DNA of 64,000 nt from an uncultured Clostridia bacterium (lineage in GTDB: Bacteria > Bacillota > Clostridia > UBA1212 > UBA1255): positions 62,001 to 126,000 of the forward strand of contig CAJFUB010000007.1 of the NCBI GenBank assembly GCA_904420095.1, in the 5' to 3' direction. Under the pieces are notes generated by a model. The model was not told where the DNA came from. It was given only the letters and a program-made list of their open reading frames with translations, and made no database searches. Positions 29,148 to 36,584 of the stretch are shown here, piece after piece (within the stretch, counting starts at the first letter, position 1; every line of letters begins with the position of its first letter). The position numbers were made by a program, and so were the translations under genes.

Positions 29148-29895
29148 ACACTACATTATCATGAGCAGTTCGTACGCTGACGGCACTCGTATTGCACTGG
29201 ATATCACAGAGGATCGATTACTCAACAGCGAAGCGATAGCAAAAATCATCCAGGATATTAAGCAAAACTGCGGTAAGGATGTTCCTCTGTCAACGCATCT
29301 TATTGAAACCGAGTCTGAATCCTGGGCATCTGTTGCTGAGTATGATCCATTCTTTGAGGGAGTTGTATGTAGCAATTCTGTACAAGAATTCTCCGAGAAG
29401 ATTAAAACCGGGCGCATTTTAAAAGGTCTGGATGTTGCTACCTATATTCTTTCTAAAATTAAATGCACGCATCTGTCCTTGGAAAAACTCGTCTATTTTT
29501 CTTACGCCGATTATTTGTGCCAGTTCTCTGAGCGCCTATTTGAAGACAAGATATATGCATTTACGCATGGCCCTGTTGTTGAGAGCGTTTACGAAACCTA
29601 CAAACGAAGCGGTACTCAATATGTGAACCCCTTAGAGTTTGGCTCTGATAGCGATGCTCAAACTGGTGTTAACGAGTTGCCCGCAAGAAGTCGTATCTTA
29701 TTTGCAAAAGATGGCGCTGAGAAACTTTGCTCGATTGATGAGACAATTCAAAGATATGGGAAGTATTCGGCTGGCGCACTCGTTGAACGCACACATCGTC
29801 CGGGTTCTCCTTGGGCATATGTAGACAGCTCCGAACCATATCCAGTCATTTCGGATGAACTAATATCGGCGCATCATCATGTCGAGTGTGTGTAA
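29140..29895 (+). CDS. Panacea-domain (SocA/DUF4065-like) antitoxin with N-terminal extension
   Basis: This 251-residue protein has a Panacea (DUF4065) domain at residues ~95-228: LDVATYILSK, LSLEKLVYFSYADYL (113-125), YAFTHGPVVESVYETY (139-154), and a C-terminal THRPGSPWAYVDS. Panacea domains are antitoxins that neutralise many unrelated toxins, including toxSAS enzymes. Residues 1-~94 form an extra domain (starts MAKHYIIMSSSYADGT) that I do not recognise. The ATG at 29140 lies inside the last codons of the toxin and follows AAGGAAGGAGG, a very strong ribosome site, which would favour antitoxin excess over toxin. Confidence 0.82.
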   Translation: MAKHYIIMSSSYADGTRIALDITEDRLLNSEAIAKIIQDIKQNCGKDVPLSTHLIETESESWASVAEYDPFFEGVVCSNSVQEFSEKIKTGRILKGLDVATYILSKIKCTHLSLEKLVYFSYADYLCQFSERLFEDKIYAFTHGPVVESVYETYKRSGTQYVNPLEFGSDSDAQTGVNELPARSRILFAKDGAEKLCSIDETIQRYGKYSAGALVERTHRPGSPWAYVDSSEPYPVISDELISAHHHVECV

Positions 29896-29911
29896 TATAA
29901 ACTACTCATTT

Positions 29912-29981
29912 ATTGTTTATGCGGCTCAATTTTTGAGTTCTTCCCTGCGGCAAAATCGCCCAATGTCGAGGCATGAAACTG
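29912..29981. repeat. 70-bp direct repeat, copy 2
   Basis: This is the second copy of the repeat at 27918-27987, in the same orientation, 17 nt after the antitoxin stop. The copies differ at one base within 70 and diverge at once outside the block. Copy spacing is 1,994 bp. Confidence 0.9.
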
Positions 29982-30070
29982 TGAGCCGTGCCAGCCGAAA
30001 GTACAACAAAAGCCGGTCATACAATCTGTTCGAAGGGCACGACCGCAAAAAAAGCAAGTCGTATTCCCCC

Positions 30071-30139
30071 TATTCACAGATCCCGGAATGGTCATACAAA
30101 AGATCGTAGCACATACCTGCATAAGTTTCGATTGCACCT
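30071..30139 (-). pseudogene. Fragment of a duplicate of the small membrane protein gene at 33954
   Basis: This stretch matches two segments of the 3' end of the gene at 33954-34241. One is the last ~35 nt (encodes MTIPG). The other, ~33 nt, encodes KSKLMQVC. About 40 nt present in the intact gene are missing between them. It is a decayed partial copy, showing that a related LanFEG-associated gene once stood here or was copied here. Confidence 0.7.
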
Positions 30140-30194
30140 ATCTTATTCTTTGCGGCGGTCTGAGCGACGTTTGTCAAGCTTTTCGGCGTATTCA

Positions 30195-30420
30195 CGTAAT
30201 CAGTGTTGCCGGCGGGCTCTGCCTTGCATACGGGAACCTAGAGAACATCGTAGCAATCCTGCTTACAAGCCTCCATGCCAAAGGCACAGGCCATGTAAGT
30301 TTTACCACAGCCTGTAGCACACCGGTAATAAAAAGATTCCGGTGTTCAGATATACATTCACAAGTGGCAAGTCTGCGAATCAGTTCCTTGTTCAGCTTGC
30401 GCCCGGAAAGGATGTTTTTA
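30195..30420 (-). pseudogene. istB: IS21-type istB (helper ATPase) remnant
   Basis: The minus strand reads GRKLNKELIRRLATC, then EHRNLFITG, characteristic of IstB/DnaC-like ATPases. After a frame change near 30315 it continues ATGCGKTYMACAFGMEACKQ (Walker A) and meets a TAG soon after. Both ends of the gene are missing, and no istA is near. It is a dead fragment of an IS21-family or related transposon. Confidence 0.75.
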
Positions 30421-30460
30421 ATACGTCGGACAGGTGATGGATTTGGCCCCGGATTATTCA
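30421..30460. repeat. 40-bp perfect direct repeat, copy 1
   Basis: This is identical over 40 bp to 31674-31713 in the same orientation. It joins the istB remnant on one side to the truncated IS256 transposase on the other; the transposase reading frame ends at a TGA within this repeat. Confidence 0.9.
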
Positions 30461-30673
30461 GCTATTATCCGTATCCTTGTTCTTGTAGTCGTATTTGCTG
30501 TAGCCCAGCTCGTCATCCATCTCCGCCTCTAGGCTGTCCTCCAGACACTCGACGATGGTCTCTTTGAACAGGATCTGGATGTCGCCCATGCTGCCGATGT
30601 TTGCCATTTGCAACAACTCACGAATCTTCTCTCGGCGCGCTTTTTCTTCTGGGGTGCGATTCTTTCTGGACAT
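30458..30673 (-). pseudogene. IS256-family transposase, N-terminal fragment
   Basis: These 71 codons start MSRKNRTPEEKARREKIREL and run to LGYSKYDYKNKDTDNS, the first fifth of a typical ~400-residue IS256 (mutator) transposase. The frame stops where the 40-bp repeat begins, and the DDE catalytic core is absent, so the protein cannot transpose. Its AGGAGG ribosome site is intact but buried in the hairpin upstream. Confidence 0.85.
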
Positions 30674-30746
30674 TTATAAAACCTCCTATGTGGTGCTTCT
30701 ATTCTACACCACATAGGAGGTTTACACAGAGTTTGGGACCAGTCTC
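30461..30746 (-). mobile_element. IS256-family element, left-end remnant
   Basis: This covers the transposase 5' part and upstream end. The likely terminal inverted repeat, read on the minus strand, is GAGACTGGTCCCAAACTCTG at 30727-30746. The other end is missing. The element interrupts a short open frame at 30747-30861. Confidence 0.7.
30679..30723 (-). promoter_or_regulatory. Hairpin sequestering the transposase ribosome binding site
   Basis: A perfect 17-bp stem (30679-30695 with 30707-30723, 11-nt loop) contains the AGGAGG of the transposase in its 3' arm, 8 nt before the ATG. Read-through transcripts would fold and block translation, a known way insertion sequences limit activation by outside promoters. 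Confidence 0.7.
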
Positions 30747-30861
30747 TTGTTTCTCTTTCATAAAGATTAAAATTGCAATCTCGATGTATTTTGGCAGTCA
30801 CTCGATAAATTCTATTGAAGCGTTTATACGGCTTTCCTGTATTCAAATAATTATTACTCAC
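30747..30861 (-). pseudogene. Short gene start truncated by the IS256 remnant
   Basis: A GTG at 30861 opens a frame (starts SNNYLNTGKPYKRFNRIY) of about 38 codons before it enters the insertion sequence. It lies 30 nt after the AAA ATPase stop. I do not recognise the family. It is probably the 5' end of a gene cut by the IS. Confidence 0.35.
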
Positions 30862-30891
30862 TATAACTACTAAACCCCAAGCCTCATCTCA

Positions 30892-31635
30892 TTAATCAGT
30901 AGAGAAATCGGAATCAAATAATCTCTCAATAAATATATTCGGATTGTCAAGAAAATTTTTTGTCATTTTATACTGTTCAGTTTCAGCATATTCTATTCTT
31001 TCAATTCCAGAGTCCAAATTATAAATCTGCGCGTCAGGATATGCAAGTAATATCGGAGAATGCGTTGCAATTATAAACTGAGAATTATTTTTCACCAAAT
31101 TATTTATTTCAATAAGCAATGTTAATTGACGCATGGGTGATAATGCAGCTTCCGGCTCATCAAGAATATAAAAACCATTTCCACGAAATCAATTTTGAAC
31201 CAATGATAGAAAACTCTCACCGTGTGATTGATTATGTAATGATTTTCCTCCATAATTATCTATATTTATTCGAAGATCATCAATGTTCGTTGCTACATTA
31301 TAAAACGATTCGGCCCTCAAAAAAAAACCATCACTCTCGTAAGCAATTCTGCTAAGTTGAAGTTCATCATGCAACATCGAAGTGGTATTTTTTGTGCTAA
31401 AATTAAAATTTTTAGATCCACCTTCTGCGTTATATCCCATTGCAACAGCAATAGCTTCTATCAAGGTTGATTTGCCGCTACCGTTCTCTCCTACAAAAAA
31501 AGTAACGGGCGTATTAAAAGAAATCGCCTTTCCTGAATTTAATTCCCTATAAAAGGGTAAGCGACACCAATAGTTTTCGCTAGGATTTTTGTGAATCAAT
31601 CTTATATCCCGCAGATATATCTTATTTGCCGTCAT
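30892..31635 (-). pseudogene. AAA-family ATPase (COG3910-like) interrupted by an in-frame TGA
   Basis: This is a ~247-codon gene for a small SMC/RecF-like ATPase. N-terminal half: Walker A FVGENGSGKSTLIEAIAVAM. C-terminal half: GFYILDEPEAALSP (Walker B), then FIIATHSPILLAYPDA. The halves are in the same frame, separated only by a TGA at 31189-31191 in SLVQN-stop-FRGNG. A CGA to TGA change at an expected Arg would explain it. Without read-through only a 148-residue N-terminal piece is made. Start taken at ATG 31635 with AGAGG upstream. The 40-bp repeat lies just upstream and may have replaced the native promoter. AT-rich, like the next gene. Confidence 0.8.
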
Positions 31636-31673
31636 CTTCATACCTCTTTGCTTGATTCATAAACATACATTCC

Positions 31674-31713
31674 ATACGTCGGACAGGTGATGGATTTGGC
31701 CCCGGATTATTCA
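31674..31713. repeat. 40-bp perfect direct repeat, copy 2
   Basis: This is the second copy of 30421-30460, lying between the ABC exporter stop (11 nt away) and the AAA ATPase start. The 1.25-kb segment between the copies holds the IS256 remnant, the truncated ORF and the ATPase pseudogene. Confidence 0.9.
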
Positions 31714-31724
31714 ATAAAGCAGTA

Positions 31725-33536
31725 TTAGCTTTCACTCGTTTTTTCATCACGATAAAATTGAGCTTGCTTGTCGAACATTTCAGTATACATTCCGCCTTTT
31801 TCATATAATTCTTTGTGAGTTCCATATTCCACAACACTTCCATTATCGAACACGGCAACCTTATCTGCCAATTGAACCGTTGAAAGACGATGCGTAATTA
31901 AAATTGCACATTTGTTTTTTGTCATATTATTAAACTGAGTATATATTTCATATTCGGCCATAGGATCTATGGCTGCAGTTGGTTCATCAAGCAAATATAT
32001 TTCTCCTCCTTTATAGCAAGCGCGAGCAATTGCAATTCTTTGGTCTTCGCCCCCTGAAGGTTCAAAGCCTTCTTCATCAATAAATTTATCTACTTGGGTA
32101 TCGTAGCCTTTAGGCAGTTTATTTACAAGATCAGTTAATCCACACTCTTGACAAATTCTATCAAGTTTGTCTTTATCAAATTGACTTGCCAGTACGATGT
32201 TAGTCCCCAAAGAAAAATAATATCTAACATAATCTTGAAAGACAGGAGCAAAAAGCCTTTGATATTCCGTATAATCGTATTCGTTTATATTTGTTCCATT
32301 TAATAAAATTTCCCCTTTGTCAACCATATAAAGCCTTGCCAATAATTTAATGAAAGTTGATTTACCGGCTCCATTGCAGCCTACAATACACAGTTTTTCA
32401 TTTCCTCGTATTGTCAAATTAAAATCTTTTAATGCATAATTATTACTGCCCGGATACTTGAATGATACATTTCTAAATTCAATAATTGAGTCTTTATCAA
32501 AGCTGGGAGTTTTATCTCCCGACCTATATTGAACGCAGGGGATATTCAAAAAATCTTTGAGCTCTTGAATGTTATAGTTGTCTTTTGCAATATTAAGATA
32601 TCCATCAAATAAAGACTTTATAGAACCAGAAAATTGTGAAATCATTCCGATATATATTGTCATGCTTCCAAGCGCTAATTTGCCGGCTAAAACACTTGAT
32701 ATTGCATACGAATATACTAATACTTGCTGAACAAAATTACCTAGCGCTCCGTATATCCCAATTTTCCTTCCTATCTTGAATTGACGTATTTCTAGTTTGT
32801 TTTTAGCTTTCATGCGTTTTCCATACTCCCCCGTAAGTAATGTGGAAAGATTAAACAGTCTAATTTCCTTTGCATAACAAGGCTGCTCAAGCATATAGAT
32901 AATACCCCATAGCCCCCTATCGTGTTTGCTTAACTCTAATCCGATCTGATGCATTTTTTGATTTACTTTCTTGGTCAACAAAGAATTAATACAAAGCAAA
33001 ATCATTATCAATGCTACTATCCCAATATTCAATGTGGCTATAATAGAAAAAATTACTATTATTTTTATAATTGATGCAAAAAAGCCGACATACTTATCAA
33101 TGAGTACTATCGTATTATCAATAGTTATTTGAGCTCTGTCTTTTTTGATTTGAATATCAGGGTTTTCAATAGTCTCATAATCCATAATCATTATGTATTT
33201 TTGAAATTGTATTGCAAATATGAGTTCTAAATCTAGTCTTAACTTATACAATAATGAATCCAATATATTATTAAGAAAAGTTAATAATACTGGACTAAGA
33301 GACAAAATTGCTACATATACTATCAAGACATCGCTATATGCTCCGTCAAGCAATTCATTTACAATAAGTCCCGGAATTATTGAATAAACTAACGGAATAA
33401 TGGTATTTACGAGAGTAATAAATAATTTTATACATATATATTTTTTCCCGGCTTTTTCATGCCAAACTCGTTTTAATATAAATTTTGAAAAATCTATCGT
33501 TTGTAGAAAAGCTTGAATATCTTTTGTTTTTTTCAT
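31725..33536 (-). CDS. ABC exporter half-transporter (permease-ATPase fusion)
   Basis: This 603-residue protein has about six membrane helices (residues ~35-300). Its ATPase domain shows Walker A VGCNGAGKSTFIKLL, Q-loop APVFQDY, a signature SGGEDQRIAIARA (Glu-Asp where SGGQ is usual), Walker B IYLLDEPTAAIDP, and H-loop ITHRLSTV. Type I exporters of this sort form dimers and export peptides, lipids or drugs. No leader peptidase domain is fused, and no precursor peptide or modification gene was found nearby, so the cargo is unknown. The gene is clearly more AT-rich than the chromosome around it, indicating transfer. It has its own promoter ~150 nt upstream. Confidence 0.88.
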   Translation of the reverse strand: MKKTKDIQAFLQTIDFSKFILKRVWHEKAGKKYICIKLFITLVNTIIPLVYSIIPGLIVNELLDGAYSDVLIVYVAILSLSPVLLTFLNNILDSLLYKLRLDLELIFAIQFQKYIMIMDYETIENPDIQIKKDRAQITIDNTIVLIDKYVGFFASIIKIIVIFSIIATLNIGIVALIMILLCINSLLTKKVNQKMHQIGLELSKHDRGLWGIIYMLEQPCYAKEIRLFNLSTLLTGEYGKRMKAKNKLEIRQFKIGRKIGIYGALGNFVQQVLVYSYAISSVLAGKLALGSMTIYIGMISQFSGSIKSLFDGYLNIAKDNYNIQELKDFLNIPCVQYRSGDKTPSFDKDSIIEFRNVSFKYPGSNNYALKDFNLTIRGNEKLCIVGCNGAGKSTFIKLLARLYMVDKGEILLNGTNINEYDYTEYQRLFAPVFQDYVRYYFSLGTNIVLASQFDKDKLDRICQECGLTDLVNKLPKGYDTQVDKFIDEEGFEPSGGEDQRIAIARACYKGGEIYLLDEPTAAIDPMAEYEIYTQFNNMTKNKCAILITHRLSTVQLADKVAVFDNGSVVEYGTHKELYEKGGMYTEMFDKQAQFYRDEKTSES

Positions 33537-33953
33537 AACATATCCCCTTCTAATAAGATCCTATTTATCAGCGACAAACAACCGTTTCGTGATCTTTAAA
33601 TTTCTTGTCAACTCGCTAAAATGGCAGAATAAGATTTGCTGAGTTCCAGAATTCGTTCTTTCATTTTTAATCGCATTATTATAGTTGAATAATAGCCGAA
33701 GTCATGCCGTTCGTCAATAATTTTGCGGCAGATTTTATAAAAGCCGATGCTGATTGCAAATCCTGACTCGAATCAGGCTTCGTTCAGAGTTATGATAACC
33801 GTATAAAAGCAATTGCCCCTTGCGAGAGCAAGAGGCGTGTAATTCATATTATTCTTCGGAAATCCCAGCGGACCACATAACAGACCGCCTACCGCTTCGG
33901 AGCGCTTGGAGCGTATGCAGATAAGAGTGCCAAAGAGCATTGTTTTTATTTTA
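33537..33953. other. Intergenic region upstream of the ABC exporter
   Basis: This is ~417 bp without a supported gene. It contains the exporter promoter and a ~150-nt leader. A 22-codon ATG frame (33608-33676) in the leader lacks a ribosome site. Nothing else recognisable was seen. Confidence 0.5.
33689..33717 (-). promoter_or_regulatory. Promoter for the ABC exporter
   Basis: On the minus strand, TTGACG, a 17-nt spacer and TATTAT form a strong sigma-A promoter about 150 nt before the exporter start. Confidence 0.7.
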
Positions 33954-34241
33954 TCACCCATTCACAAATCCCGGAATGGTCATACAAAGAATCGCAATGG
34001 CGCCGACAGCGTAAATGCTGTTAATCACGACACATACCTGCATAAGTTTCGATTTCACCTTGCCTTTGGTATAAGCAAGGATCGAAAAAATACCTGAAAA
34101 AATCATAAAGGCGGCGTAGCTGTAAATCATAATCTCCGCTACTGGCGACTCCAATGCCCAATCAAAGCTGCGCAAGGGTAAAATCGTCCACGGGACAAAC
34201 AGCATAATGGTAGAAATCGCAGTCAAAATTTTATTTTTCAT
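33954..34241 (-). CDS. Small membrane protein of the LanFEG-like operon
   Basis: This 95-residue protein is mostly hydrophobic, with about three membrane segments (near residues 7-25, 38-58, 68-92) and no soluble domain. It is the last gene of the ABC operon, 5 nt after permease 2. Function unknown; it may be an accessory immunity protein. A broken partial copy of its 3' end lies at 30071-30139. Confidence 0.75.
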   Translation of the reverse strand: MKNKILTAISTIMLFVPWTILPLRSFDWALESPVAEIMIYSYAAFMIFSGIFSILAYTKGKVKSKLMQVCVVINSIYAVGAIAILCMTIPGFVNG

Positions 34242-34246
34242 TGTAG

Positions 34247-35017
34247 TTATCTCCTTTCAGATGCGCCGAATCGAACACAGGATACGGCAAGCGCCAAAAT
34301 TGTGATCCCGACTGCAACGGGCAGCCACGGCAGCCAAGCAATTTGTGTTTCATAAACGCCCTCGGCAGCTCTTCCATACGCCACCATTAACAAATAGAAC
34401 GGATAGCTCATCGGGTAGGCAAACCAGATTTTCGTATTTATCATAAGCACGGAAGGTACAATGGAAGCCAGACCAATGCCCACCGAAAAAATGGGAGACT
34501 GAATGAAAGTGGAAATCGCCCAGTACACAGCAGCCATCGGGATTGCGGCGGCATATAGGCTGCATACAATTTTGCAGACATAAAGAGGCGCAAGGATAAA
34601 GTTGTAATCTTGCGCATTGGTAACGATAGCCGCACAGATATAGTACGCTCCAATGGACATGATCATTTGAACTGCCGCCAGTATCAGCAAAACGATAAAT
34701 TTCGCAAGGCACAATTTGGTCGTGCTGATCGGCAGGGACAGCATTTTCAAAATCCCCTTATTCGAGCGTTCCGTTTGACTTAGCAGCACGGTGCAGATCA
34801 CCAGCGACGCCGGAATCATAAACCATACCATACCCATAAAGCCCTGAATGAAAAAGTTGTTTTCTGGAGTGATCGGGATCCCCCTCAAATCGAAGTTCAT
34901 ATCGGCATTGATAATACCCGGAATCCACATCATAATGACGGGGATCAGCAATATCAAAAAGATTTTAGAGCGCCGGATTTTTTTGAGTTCTATCCCTACC
35001 AATGATAAGAAACTCAT
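34247..35017 (-). CDS. Lantibiotic-protection ABC permease (LanG/LanE-like)
   Basis: This 256-residue integral membrane protein has about six helices. It begins FLSLVGIELKKIRRSKIFLI, typical of ABC-2 type permeases of the LanE/LanG/MutG class, where a short cytosolic amphipathic stretch precedes helix 1. Its start overlaps the stop of permease 1 by 4 nt. With the second permease and ATPase it would pump cationic antimicrobial peptides such as lantibiotics off the membrane. Assignment to E or G is not possible from sequence alone. Confidence 0.8.
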   Translation of the reverse strand: MSFLSLVGIELKKIRRSKIFLILLIPVIMMWIPGIINADMNFDLRGIPITPENNFFIQGFMGMVWFMIPASLVICTVLLSQTERSNKGILKMLSLPISTTKLCLAKFIVLLILAAVQMIMSIGAYYICAAIVTNAQDYNFILAPLYVCKIVCSLYAAAIPMAAVYWAISTFIQSPIFSVGIGLASIVPSVLMINTKIWFAYPMSYPFYLLMVAYGRAAEGVYETQIAWLPWLPVAVGITILALAVSCVRFGASERR

Positions 35018-35739
35018 TCAAAACACCTCCTTACTTTCAGATATATAACCTCCGCAATACCGAACACGACCGTTTCTATCCCGCAAACAGCCAAGAATAA
35101 TGCGGTACGGCTGTTTTCTATTGCTCCGGCAAGCGTTTGATACGGAGAGGCAAATGGAAACAGGCTCAGTACGATGTTGTCCTGCGGAAGAATGGAAAGC
35201 GTAAATACTAAAATCACGCCGATACCGAGAGATACCCACATATTCTTGCAGGCTGATGCAATGACCAGCATAAGCATTACGGTCGGCAGCGTAACGACAA
35301 TTTGGAAACCTGCGGTTTTCAATATTTCGGTCAAGTCAAATACATAGCTTGGAAACCAATACTTTGCGCAGCTGGCTAAAACCGCCATTTCTATGACCAC
35401 CATTGCGGATAGCACCAAAGCGGCAATCATGAATTTCCCGAAGAACAGATTTCCCTGACGAATGGGAAGCACCGACATTTTCTGTATCCCATTATCGGCA
35501 TACTCCGTGTGGTACATCATACAAGCGCCGCAAATAGAAATAAGAATATTCAGCATAGCCATCATTTGCCAATTTGCAGACATCAATATATCAATCGGAT
35601 TTCCGGAGAGCGAAGTTATCTCCTCTGCTTTTACCATCATATAGACAACCGGAAAAGCCGCCGCAAGAAAGCCGCCTGCCAAAAACGCAGGGAGATACCC
35701 TGTGCGTTTCAGCTTTTTTGACTCTATGACAAGGCTCAT
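35014..35739 (-). CDS. Lantibiotic-protection ABC permease (LanE/LanG-like)
   Basis: This 241-residue permease has about six membrane helices and the same start pattern as its neighbour (SLVIESKKLKRTGYLPAFLA). TEYADNGIQKMSVLPIRQG is the conserved first-loop segment of the LanE/G family, seen as TERSNKGILKMLSLPIST in the partner. It overlaps the ATPase gene by 4 nt and the second permease by 4 nt, so all are translationally coupled. Confidence 0.8.
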   Translation of the reverse strand: MSLVIESKKLKRTGYLPAFLAGGFLAAAFPVVYMMVKAEEITSLSGNPIDILMSANWQMMAMLNILISICGACMMYHTEYADNGIQKMSVLPIRQGNLFFGKFMIAALVLSAMVVIEMAVLASCAKYWFPSYVFDLTEILKTAGFQIVVTLPTVMLMLVIASACKNMWVSLGIGVILVFTLSILPQDNIVLSLFPFASPYQTLAGAIENSRTALFLAVCGIETVVFGIAEVIYLKVRRCFE

Positions 35740-36491
35740 AGTGTCCCTCCTCTTCTGCGATTATCTTCATCGATCATAGCAAGAAACGTATCTTCCAAAT
35801 GATCAGTCGGGAATCCGGCAGCACGGACGCTCCTTTTCAACTCCTCCATTGTTCCTTCAAATAACAGACGACCGTGATTCAAAATACCAATATCGTCGGC
35901 CATTAGCTCTACCTCGGGAAGCAAGTGAGAAGAAACCAATACCGTGCAGTCATATTTCTGCGGCAGCGAGCGAATCAGAGTACGTATCTCGTGAATACCG
36001 ACCGGATCAAGCCCGTTGGTTGGTTCATCGAGAATCAGGATCGGCGGTCTGCCGATCAATGCGCCCGCCAAGCCTAAACGCTGCTTCATCCCAAGAGAAT
36101 ATTTCTTTGCCAGTCTTTTTCTAAACTCGGTCAAACCTACAAGCTCTAAGGCGTCGCTCACACAGCTTTTCGGCAATCCGAGAATTTTCCGTATCATATC
36201 AAGGTTTTCTTCTCCGGTCAGATTCCCGTAGAATGCGGGCGCTTCAATGAATGATCCGACTTCTTTCAAAATGGAAACACGGCTTGACGGATATGTTTTT
36301 CCGTCGATATGAAAGCTGCCCTCTGTCGGTTGAGTCAGACCGAGAAACATTTTCATAGTAGTAGACTTCCCCGCCCCGTTCGGACCGAGAAATCCGTAAA
36401 CGCTTCCCTTGCGAATATGAAGATTCAGATGAGATACCGCTGTGAAATCCCCATAGGTTTTCGTTAAATTCTGAGTTTCGATGATATTCAT
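35736..36491 (-). CDS. Lantibiotic-protection ABC ATPase (LanF/BcrA-like)
   Basis: This ~251-residue ATPase has Walker A FLGPNGAGKSTTMKMFLGL, Q-loop SFIEAPAFYGNLTG, signature YSLGMKQRLGLAGALIG (LGMKQR in place of LSGGQ, diagnostic of the LanF/BcrA group), and Walker B ILILDEPTNGLDP. The start was set at 36491 (MNIIETQNLTKTYG) with AAAGGAGA 9 nt upstream. It energises the two permeases downstream. It is divergent from a two-component system, as is usual for bacteriocin-resistance modules. Confidence 0.9.
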   Translation of the reverse strand: MNIIETQNLTKTYGDFTAVSHLNLHIRKGSVYGFLGPNGAGKSTTMKMFLGLTQPTEGSFHIDGKTYPSSRVSILKEVGSFIEAPAFYGNLTGEENLDMIRKILGLPKSCVSDALELVGLTEFRKRLAKKYSLGMKQRLGLAGALIGRPPILILDEPTNGLDPVGIHEIRTLIRSLPQKYDCTVLVSSHLLPEVELMADDIGILNHGRLLFEGTMEELKRSVRAAGFPTDHLEDTFLAMIDEDNRRRGGTL

Positions 36492-36522
36492 ATTGTGAAA
36501 TCTCCTTTCCTTTTTCGTCTTT

Positions 36523-36580
36523 AGTATAAGATCGTAACCTTGTGCCAACCTTCTCTCTTCCTTACATTTACCTTACATTT
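36523..36580 (-). promoter_or_regulatory. LanFEG promoter with tandem TTACATTT sites
   Basis: On the minus strand a -10 (TATACT, 36523-36528) lacks a good -35. Instead two copies of TTACATTT (plus-strand reading; 36562-36569 and 36573-36580) are spaced 11 bp, one helical turn, centred ~45 bp upstream of the likely start. This is the expected layout for an OmpR-type activator, presumably the regulator encoded divergently. Confidence 0.55.
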
Positions 36581-36584
36581 GAAC

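Noticed and set aside
30529-30861. 110-codon minus-strand frame running through the IS256 end
   Set aside because: It joins a real short gene start to the insertion sequence in a non-coding frame; only the part before the IS is kept as a truncated gene.
31622-31858. 78-codon minus-strand frame spanning the 40-bp repeat
   Set aside because: It overlaps the end of the ABC exporter in another frame and depends on the repeat; no motif or ribosome site.
33608-33676. 22-codon ATG frame in the leader of the ABC exporter, considered as a precursor peptide
   Set aside because: No ribosome binding site, no leader/core features such as GG or Cys-rich core, and no modification enzymes nearby.
33773-33961. 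62-codon minus-strand frame before the exporter promoter
   Set aside because: No recognisable motif or good ribosome site; ends in sequence that looks like decayed DNA.
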